Shown: positions 58,392 to 64,000 of the stretch, piece after piece
How positions within the stretch are numbered: the stretch's first letter is position 1
How the letters are laid out: the number at the start of each line of letters is the position of its first letter
Assembly: GCF_018717645.1 (NCBI RefSeq)
Contig: NZ_JAFLHG010000009.1
Coordinates: 97,652 to 161,651 of the forward strand
DNA from: Microbacterium flavum
GTDB taxonomy: Bacteria; Actinomycetota; Actinomycetes; Actinomycetales; Microbacteriaceae
DNA length: 64,000 bases
Direction: 5' to 3'
Translations under genes and position numbers: made by a program
Notes under the pieces: generated by a model
What the model was told of the DNA's origin: nothing
What the model saw: only the letters and a program-made list of their open reading frames with translations
The model's database searches: none

Positions 58392-58850
58392 TCAGCCTTC
58401 GGCGGCACCCGCGATGACGTCCAGGAGCAGGCGGGTCGCCCTCGCGTAGCCCGCCACTCCCTCACCGATGACGTGCACGACGGCGATGTCGGCGACGTAG
58501 GAGTGGTGCCGGAACTCCTCGCGCGCTCGGACGTCGGAGATGTGCACCTCCGCGACGGGCAGCGCGACGCCGGACAGCGCGTCCCGCAGCACGATCGAGG
58601 TGTGGGTCAGCCCGCCCGGGTTGATGACGATCCCGGCGCAGTCCTCTCGCGCCGCATGGATCGCGTCGATCAGCACGCCCTCATGATTGCTCTGGATCGC
58701 TCGGACCTCGACGCCGCGCTCGGCCGCGGTGTCGGTGACGAGGCGTTCGACGTCGGCGAGCGTCTCGTGCCCGTAGATCGCCGGCTCCCGGATGCCGAGG
58801 AGGTTCAGATTCGGGCCGTTGACGAGGAGGAGGCGGTGGGACGCGGTCAC
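58392..58850 (-). CDS. aroQ: 3-dehydroquinate dehydratase, type II
   Basis: Third step of the shikimate pathway. The 152 residues start LLLVNGPNLNLLGIREPAIYG, with the essential Arg and Tyr of the active-site lid; VINPGGLTHTSIVLRDAL and VEVHISDVRAREEFRHHSY carry the catalytic histidine and arginine. GTG 58850 follows a leaderless -10 box. The gene is close to, but transcribed separately from, the aroB operon. Confidence 0.97.
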   Translation of the reverse strand: MTASHRLLLVNGPNLNLLGIREPAIYGHETLADVERLVTDTAAERGVEVRAIQSNHEGVLIDAIHAAREDCAGIVINPGGLTHTSIVLRDALSGVALPVAEVHISDVRAREEFRHHSYVADIAVVHVIGEGVAGYARATRLLLDVIAGAAEG

Positions 58851-58856
58851 GCGAAC

Positions 58857-58862
58857 ACCCTA
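58857..58862 (-). promoter_or_regulatory. Leaderless -10 box of aroQ
   Basis: TAGGGT, six bases, then GTG at 58850. Confidence 0.62.
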
Positions 58863-58907
58863 TGCCCTCGCTCCCCCGCTCCCCTCAACCATCCGGAACC
58901 CCCTTGC

Positions 58908-58925
58908 CCCCGCTCCGCGGCGGGG
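58908..58925 (-). terminator. Hairpin in the aroB-aroQ spacer
   Basis: CCCCGC (58908-58913) and GCGGGG (58920-58925) with a six-base loop lie between the aroB stop and the aroQ promoter. The 191-base spacer shows no gene. Confidence 0.35.
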
Positions 58926-59042
58926 CGGCGGCGTGTCCCCTTTACGGCTGTTTCCCGCAGTGAGAACCGACCGTTTCAGGGACATGCCTCACTCGGAGTG
59001 GGACGAGGGGTGGCCGGGGTGGGACGACGGGCTGACCAGAGG

Positions 59043-60128
59043 TCAGGACGCCGCGATCTCCTGGTACGCGGCGAAGAGCAGCGACTCGTCGGGCGCCTGC
59101 AGCACGGTCGGCTTGGCGATGTCATCGAGGACGATGAAGCGGAGCATCGACCCGCGGGTCTTCTTGTCCCGCTGCATCGAGGAGAGCAACTGGGGGAACG
59201 CCCCCGCGCGATACGTCGTCGGCAGGCCCAGCAGCTCGAGGATGTCGCGGTGACGCTGCGCCGCGGCATCCGACAGCCGCCCCGCGAGCCGCGACAGCTC
59301 GGCCGCGAACATCATGCCGACCGAGATCGCCGCGCCGTGGCGCCACTGGTAGCGCTCGGCGTGCTCGATCGCGTGGCCGAGGGTGTGGCCGTAGTTGAGC
59401 ACTTCGCGCAACCCTGCCTCGCGCAGGTCCTCGCCGACGACGCGCGCCTTCATCTCGATGGCGAGCTCGATGCAGCGCCGGAAGGCGGGGGATGCCGGGT
59501 CGACGGCCGCCTCGGGATCCGCCTCGATCAGGTCGAGGATCTCCGGATACCAGATGAAGCCCGCCTTCACGACCTCGGCGAAACCCGCGACGCGCTCATT
59601 TCGGCTCAGCGTGTCGAGCATCTCGAGGTCGCAGATCACCGCGACCGGCGGCCAGAACGCGCCCACGAGGTTCTTGCCCTCGGCGGTGTTGATGCCGGTC
59701 TTGCCGCCGACCGCGGCATCCACCATGCCGAGCACCGTCGTCGGCACCTGCACCACGGCGACTCCGCGCAGCCACGTCGCCGCGACGAAGCCCGCGAGAT
59801 CGGTCACCGCTCCCCCGCCGAAGCCGACGACCGCGTCGGTGCGCGTGAAGTCGGCCTGCCCCATGACCTGCCAGCAGAATGCCGCGACCTCGACGCGCTT
59901 GCCGGTCTCGGCATCCGGGATCTCGGCGAGCAGCACCTGACGCCGGCCGGAGCTCTGGAGGAGCTCGCGCAGCGCGCTGGCCTGGGCGGAGAGCGTCGGC
60001 GGGTGGACGATCAGCACCTTTCGCACCGCGTCCGGCAGAGCGCCTTCGACGAGCGGGAGGATGCCGCGGCCGATCGTGATGTCGTAGGGGGCATCGCCCG
60101 CGACGCTGATGACGGTCGTGTCGGTCAT
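59043..60128 (-). CDS. aroB: 3-dehydroquinate synthase
   Basis: NAD- and zinc-dependent enzyme making dehydroquinate from DAHP. The 361 residues include GFGGGAVTDLAGFVAATWLRGV (NAD-binding), VPTTVLGMVDAAVGGKTGINTAEGKNLVGAF, and the metal ligands in NYGHTLGHAIEHAERYQWRHG. ATG 60128 overlaps the aroK stop as ATGA. Last gene of aroE-aroC-aroK-aroB. Confidence 0.97.
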   Translation of the reverse strand: MTDTTVISVAGDAPYDITIGRGILPLVEGALPDAVRKVLIVHPPTLSAQASALRELLQSSGRRQVLLAEIPDAETGKRVEVAAFCWQVMGQADFTRTDAVVGFGGGAVTDLAGFVAATWLRGVAVVQVPTTVLGMVDAAVGGKTGINTAEGKNLVGAFWPPVAVICDLEMLDTLSRNERVAGFAEVVKAGFIWYPEILDLIEADPEAAVDPASPAFRRCIELAIEMKARVVGEDLREAGLREVLNYGHTLGHAIEHAERYQWRHGAAISVGMMFAAELSRLAGRLSDAAAQRHRDILELLGLPTTYRAGAFPQLLSSMQRDKKTRGSMLRFIVLDDIAKPTVLQAPDESLLFAAYQEIAAS

Positions 60129-60661
60129 GCGCTCTCCTGGGGGGTCTCGTTCTCGCGCACCCACTCCACGATGCGGGTGACGACATCGATCAGGGGGCCG
60201 GAGGAGGTGTCGAAGGTGACGTGGGCCACCTCTTCGTAGATCGGGCGGCGCTCGTCGTAGATGCGGGTCCACCGTCCGATCGGGCCTTCCGCACCGGCGT
60301 CATCGCCACCGAGGAGCGGGCGGCCGGCGCCGCCGATCCGTCCGGCGACCACCTGGTCCGACACGGTCAGCAGGACGACGCGGTGGTCGGCGATCGCGGC
60401 GCGCGTCTGCGGGTCGAGGACCGCCCCTCCGCCGAGCGCGACGACGCCGCCCGCGCTGAGCGCCTCGGCGACGGCGGCGCGCTCGAGGGCGCGGAAATGC
60501 TCTTCACCGTGCTCGGCGAACAGCCGCGGAATGGGCCCGTGATCACGCACGACGACCTTGTCCGTGTCGGCGAAGGGTCGCCCGAGGGCCCGAGCGACGC
60601 GTCGTCCGACGCTCGTCTTGCCCGCGCCCATCGGGCCGACGAGGACGATCGATGACGTCAT
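60125..60661 (-). CDS. aroK: Shikimate kinase
   Basis: Phosphorylates shikimate. The 178 residues have the P-loop [15 protein letters not shown] at residue 9, FADTDKVV (shikimate-binding Asp), [11 protein letters not shown] and [12 protein letters not shown]. The start overlaps aroC as ATGA. Confidence 0.96.
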   Translation of the reverse strand: MTSSIVLVGPMGAGKTSVGRRVARALGRPFADTDKVVVRDHGPIPRLFAEHGEEHFRALERAAVAEALSAGGVVALGGGAVLDPQTRAAIADHRVVLLTVSDQVVAGRIGGAGRPLLGGDDAGAEGPIGRWTRIYDERRPIYEEVAHVTFDTSSGPLIDVVTRIVEWVRENETPQESA

Positions 60662-61869
60662 CCGAGCGCGTCGTCGCTGTCGGGCGACGTACGGAGCGTG
60701 TCCGGGATGGCGGCGAGGTATCCCTCGAGGTTGCGACGGGTCTCCGCGACGGCGTCGCCGCCGAACTTCTCCAGCACCGCCTCGGCCAGGATGACCGCGA
60801 CCATCGCCTCGGCGACGACGCCGGCCGCGGGGACGGCGCAGACGTCGGAGCGCTGGTGGTGCGCTGTCGCCTCCTCGCCGGTGGCCACGTCGATCGTGCG
60901 CAGGGCATGCGGAACGGTCGCGATCGGCTTCATCCCCGCGCGGACGCGCAGGACGGTGCCCGTGGACATGCCGCCCTCGGTACCGCCGGCGCGGTCGGAG
61001 GCGCGCGTGATGCCCTCGGATGCCGCGAACAGCTCGTCGTGGGCGGCGGACCCACGGCGGCGGGTCGTCTCGAAGCCGTCGCCGACCTCGACGCCCTTGA
61101 TCGCCTGGATCGACATCAGGGCCTGCGCGAGCCTGCCGTCCAGGCGCCGGTCCCACTGCACGTGCGACCCGAGCCCCGGGGGCACACCGTAGGCGAGCAC
61201 CTCGACGATCCCGCCGAGGGTGTCGCCGTCCTTCTTCGCGGCATCCACCTCGGCCACCATCGCGGCCGACGTCGCGGCGTCGAAGCAGCGCAGCGGATCG
61301 GCGTCGAGCGCGTCGACGTCATCGGGCACGGGCAGCGCCGCGCCGTCGGGCACGCGCACCGGACCGATCGAGAGGGTGTGGCTGACCAGGCGGATGCCGA
61401 GCTCGGCGAGGAAGGCGCGGGCGATGGCGCCGAGCGCCACCCGCGCCGCCGTCTCACGCGCGCTCGCGCGCTCGAGGATCGGGCGGGCCTCGTCGAAGCC
61501 GTACTTCTGCATGCCGACGAGGTCGGCGTGGCCGGGGCGCGGGCGCGTCAGGGCGGCGCCGCGGCCTCGCGACTTCTCGGTCAGCTCCACCGGTTCGGCG
61601 CTCATGACCTCGATCCACTTGGGCCACTCGGTGTTCCCGATGCGCAGGGCGATCGGGCTGCCCATGCTGAAGCCGTGGCGCACGCCGGCGGAGATGGTCA
61701 GTTCGTCCTCTTCGAACTTCATCCGCGATCCCCGGCCATAGCCGAGCTTGCGGCGCGCCAGATCCGCCTGGATCGCGGCGCGGGAGATGGGGACGCCGGC
61801 GGGCAGTCCCTCCAGGAAGGCGACGAGTTCGGGGCCGTGCGATTCGCCGGCCGTGAGCACGCGGAGCAT
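60658..61869 (-). CDS. aroC: Chorismate synthase
   Basis: FMN-dependent last step to chorismate. The 403 residues contain [22 protein letters not shown] at the N-terminus, [14 protein letters not shown], and [13 protein letters not shown], the three family signatures, with the conserved histidines. ATG 61869 is four bases after the aroE stop. Monofunctional type with no flavin reductase domain. Confidence 0.97.
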   Translation of the reverse strand: MLRVLTAGESHGPELVAFLEGLPAGVPISRAAIQADLARRKLGYGRGSRMKFEEDELTISAGVRHGFSMGSPIALRIGNTEWPKWIEVMSAEPVELTEKSRGRGAALTRPRPGHADLVGMQKYGFDEARPILERASARETAARVALGAIARAFLAELGIRLVSHTLSIGPVRVPDGAALPVPDDVDALDADPLRCFDAATSAAMVAEVDAAKKDGDTLGGIVEVLAYGVPPGLGSHVQWDRRLDGRLAQALMSIQAIKGVEVGDGFETTRRRGSAAHDELFAASEGITRASDRAGGTEGGMSTGTVLRVRAGMKPIATVPHALRTIDVATGEEATAHHQRSDVCAVPAAGVVAEAMVAVILAEAVLEKFGGDAVAETRRNLEGYLAAIPDTLRTSPDSDDALG

Positions 61870-61873
61870 CCGT

Positions 61874-62749
61874 CTAGTCTCCCACGAGCGCGGAGCGCAT
61901 GACGGCCACGACGGACTCCTCGTCGGGCAGCGGCTCGGCCACATCGCCCGTCGCGAAGGCGCGGATCTGGAGCACGGCCTGCCGCAGCAGCATCCCCAGG
62001 CCGCTGACGGCCGGCGCGCCCGCCCGCTGCCAGGCATCCGCGAGCGGGGTCGGCCAGTGTCCGTAGACCACGTCGTACAGCAGCCCCCCGCCCGTGGCGA
62101 GCCGCTCCGCCGCCTCCGCGGGCAGAGCCGCGCCGCCGGGCAGCGTCGAGATCGTGAGAGGCACGGATGCCGGGGCCACCGTCTCGAGTGGGGCGACCGA
62201 CACGGCCACCCCGAGCCGGTCCCCCAGTGCGGCGAGGGGCTGCGCGGCATCCGGGCGCCGCGCCGCGACCTCCACCGCCCGGGCGCCGAGCTGCGCGAGG
62301 GCGACCAGCGCCGAGGTGGCGGTCGCGCCCGCCCCGACGATGCGGGCGACCTCGAGGGTGTCGAGGCCCTGCGCACGGACATCGGCGACGATCCCGCCGA
62401 CGTCCGTGTTGACACCGAGGCGCCGACCGCCGGCGAAGACGAGGGTGTTCACGGCGCCGGTCAGCTCCGCCGCAGGGTCGAGGTCCGTCGCCGCCCGGAA
62501 CGCCTCCGCCTTCAACGGGAAGGTCAGCGACAGGCCGCGGTAGCTCGCGTCGAGGCCGTCGAGCGCCGAGCGGAAGCCCGCAGCGTCGACCTGCCTGCGG
62601 CCATAGGACCAGTCCCACCCGAGGTGCGCGTACGCGGCCGCGTGGATCCGCGGCGAGAGGCTGTGTGCGATGGGGTCGCCCCAGACCTCCAGGGTCGTCC
62701 CCGTCGGCGCGGTCGTCCCGGTCGGCAGGTCAGCAGTCGTCGCTGGCAT
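61874..62749 (-). CDS. aroE: Shikimate dehydrogenase
   Basis: NADP-dependent reduction of dehydroshikimate. The 291 residues include [33 protein letters not shown] with the catalytic lysine, [14 protein letters not shown] with the second catalytic aspartate, and the nucleotide loop [18 protein letters not shown]. The N-terminal 20 residues ([11 protein letters not shown]) are a short repeat unrelated to the fold. The start lies 20 bases inside the end of mltG, which couples the ar operon to it. Confidence 0.94.
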   Translation of the reverse strand: MPATTADLPTGTTAPTGTTLEVWGDPIAHSLSPRIHAAAYAHLGWDWSYGRRQVDAAGFRSALDGLDASYRGLSLTFPLKAEAFRAATDLDPAAELTGAVNTLVFAGGRRLGVNTDVGGIVADVRAQGLDTLEVARIVGAGATATSALVALAQLGARAVEVAARRPDAAQPLAALGDRLGVAVSVAPLETVAPASVPLTISTLPGGAALPAEAAERLATGGGLLYDVVYGHWPTPLADAWQRAGAPAVSGLGMLLRQAVLQIRAFATGDVAEPLPDEESVVAVMRSALVGD

Positions 62750-64000
62750 TGGCGGCGCACCACTCCTGCCACTGCGCGACGGCCTTCTCGTGCTCCGCGT
62801 AGGTGTTCGTGAAGACCGTCTCGCCGGTGTCGAGGTTGACCGTCACGAAGTACAGCCACGGACCGTCGGCCGGATGCATGGCGGCATCGATCGCGAGATC
62901 CCCCGGGTTGGCGATCGGGCCGACCGGGAGCCCCGGGTGGAGGTACGTGTTCCACGGGTTGTCGTCCGCGAGTGCCTCGGCGGACGAACTGGCGGTCCCC
63001 TTGTTGATCTCGTTATACCCGTACTGCGCGGTCGAGTCCATCTGGAGGAAGCCGTGCGTCTCGTCGTTCTCCGGCGCGAGCCGGTTCTCGATGACGCGCG
63101 AGACCTTGTAGAAGTCCGCGGTGAATCTCGCTTCGCGCTGGATGATCGACGCGACCGTCAGAATCCGCTCGCGCTGGTCTGTGGGCACCCCGGCCGTGTC
63201 GAGGGACTGCACGGTGCGATCGACCATGGTCTGGATCACCTGCTGGGGCGTCGTCCCCGGGTCGAACGTGTAGGTCGCGGGGAAGAGCCAGCCTTCCAAC
63301 GACGACGCGGCGACACCGTACGCCGACGGATCGGCGACGGCGGCCTGGAGGTCCGCCAGCGGAATGCCGGTGCCGTCGGAGACCCGCGTCAGGGTCGACT
63401 CCAGCGTGAGCCCCTCGGGAAGCTGGGCGGTGTTCTCGCGACGACTCGCGGGGTCCTTGAGGAGGGTCAGGGCGGCGGCCGAGGACATCTTCTGCTTGAG
63501 GGTGTACACGCCGGGCTGGAACTCGGGGTTCTGGGCGGTCTTGATGAGGTAGTCGTAGAAGGCGCTGTCGGTCTTCGTCACGCCGGCCTGGTACAGCGAC
63601 GTGGAGATCGTCGCCCCCGTGTCGCCCGTCACGATGGTGACAGACGCGTCGCCTTCGGCGATGCCGTCCTCGTAGTCCTTCGGCTCCTCCCAGCCCATGA
63701 AGGCGCGGATCTTGTCCTCGTAGGTGTTCCAGACGTACAGGCCCCCGCCGGCGATGCCACCGAGGATCGCGAGGACGACCCCGAAGATCACCCACCCGGC
63801 GATGCGGCTCTTGCGCCGGTCGCGCTGGTGGCGCTCGATCCGGGCACGCTCTTCGCCGTCGTGCTGAGCCGCGGAGAACAGTGCCTCGACGCTGTTGGTC
63901 GCACGCGGGACGGGTGCGGGTTCCGGCGCCGCGTCCTCAGGCTGCGCACGACCCGTGGCCCGCGGGGCGGAGGCGGGTGCCGCCGCGGGGGCGTCCGCGT
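62730..64000 (-). CDS. mltG: Endolytic transglycosylase MltG (5' end outside window)
   Basis: Membrane-anchored lytic transglycosylase (YceG-like) that cuts nascent glycan strands. The frame stays open to the window edge, so the N-terminus lies beyond it; a GTG at 63791 is internal. The visible 422 residues begin with a charged Pro/Ala-rich cytoplasmic region, then one helix (VIFGVVLAILGGIAGGGLYVW), a LysM-like part, and the YceG catalytic region VASIIQREARFTADFYKVSRVIENRL with the glutamate, MDSTAQYGY and NTYLHPGLPVGPIANPG. It precedes the aro genes, as is common. Confidence 0.94.
   Translation of the reverse strand, partial: ADAPAAAPASAPRATGRAQPEDAAPEPAPVPRATNSVEALFSAAQHDGEERARIERHQRDRRKSRIAGWVIFGVVLAILGGIAGGGLYVWNTYEDKIRAFMGWEEPKDYEDGIAEGDASVTIVTGDTGATISTSLYQAGVTKTDSAFYDYLIKTAQNPEFQPGVYTLKQKMSSAAALTLLKDPASRRENTAQLPEGLTLESTLTRVSDGTGIPLADLQAAVADPSAYGVAASSLEGWLFPATYTFDPGTTPQQVIQTMVDRTVQSLDTAGVPTDQRERILTVASIIQREARFTADFYKVSRVIENRLAPENDETHGFLQMDSTAQYGYNEINKGTASSSAEALADDNPWNTYLHPGLPVGPIANPGDLAIDAAMHPADGPWLYFVTVNLDTGETVFTNTYAEHEKAVAQWQEWCAANASDDC

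Noticed and set aside
58985..59032. Second copy of the carA element (repeated GTGGGAC)
   Set aside because: GTGGGACGA occurs twice here, but the inverted ends and CCCACTTC units are missing; likely chance in GC-rich DNA.
62730..63791. mltG starting at GTG 63791
   Set aside because: The frame remains open and protein-like (charged cytoplasmic region before the membrane helix) to base 64000, so the true start lies outside the window.

Overview
The window is a compact, very GC-rich (about 70 %) stretch of an actinobacterial chromosome. Gene order (pyrR-pyrB-pyrC-carA-carB-pyrF-gmk-rpoZ-metK-priA-fmt-rsmB-rpe-hisE-hisG, then hisF-hisI-trp-lgt-gltB-gltD-pyk-tRNA-Leu-pdtaR-polA), an ANTAR-type PdtaR, the HGxxPAAW protein and a NamH-like UDP-MurNAc hydroxylase point to the family Microbacteriaceae, most likely Microbacterium, whose wall carries N-glycolyl-muramic acid. 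The species is not determinable from the sequence alone. No intergenic gap exceeds 300 bases.

Layout. 1-10000 is an accessory-flavoured stretch: a ribokinase (cut by the window edge) coupled to an arsenate reductase, a MerR regulator divergent from a SulP transporter, two MFS transporters, a DUF6458 membrane protein, an SGNH hydrolase, a flavin-dependent monooxygenase and a DUF885 protein. 10068-17018 holds polA, a hotdog thioesterase, pdtaR, tRNA-Leu(CAA) with a strong terminator, pyk and gltD. 17011-28752 is one long minus-strand block: gltBD, lgt, trpA, trpB, trpC, HGxxPAAW protein, TrpP-like protein, hisI, hisF, hisG, hisE; trpE, which normally sits between hisI and the TrpP-like gene, is absent. 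A plus-strand glutaminase-STAS fusion separates hisE from rpe. 29979-46605 is a second long minus-strand block: rsmB/fmt/priA/metK/rpoZ/gmk, then the pyrimidine operon pyrR-pyrB-pyrC-(PH-like membrane protein)-carA-carB-pyrF, joined by 1-4 base start/stop overlaps. 46664-56588 is mixed: amidohydrolase, two small membrane proteins, an internally deleted DUF222/HNH gene, a triple palindromic repeat, namH, a SNF2 helicase and a DUF2207-type membrane protein. 56634-64000 holds nusB, efp, a lipoprotein, aroQ, and the aroE-aroC-aroK-aroB operon preceded by mltG (cut by the window edge).

Function. Most of the content is biosynthetic core: pyrimidine, tryptophan, histidine, glutamate and shikimate pathways plus replication and translation genes. 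No phage, CRISPR array, insertion sequence or toxin-antitoxin locus is visible. The unusual signals are at DNA/RNA level: (i) the heptamer GGATGCC/GGCATCC occurs about 105 times by hand count where base composition predicts about 15; (ii) at least fourteen genes show a TANNNT-like -10 box 5-7 bases before their start codon, i.e. leaderless mRNAs; (iii) several -10 boxes are built from the stop codon of the preceding gene; (iv) a PyrR-binding RNA motif lies directly before the pyrR ribosome-binding site; (v) small repeats have inserted into and extended coding ends (hisI N-terminus, carA C-terminus).
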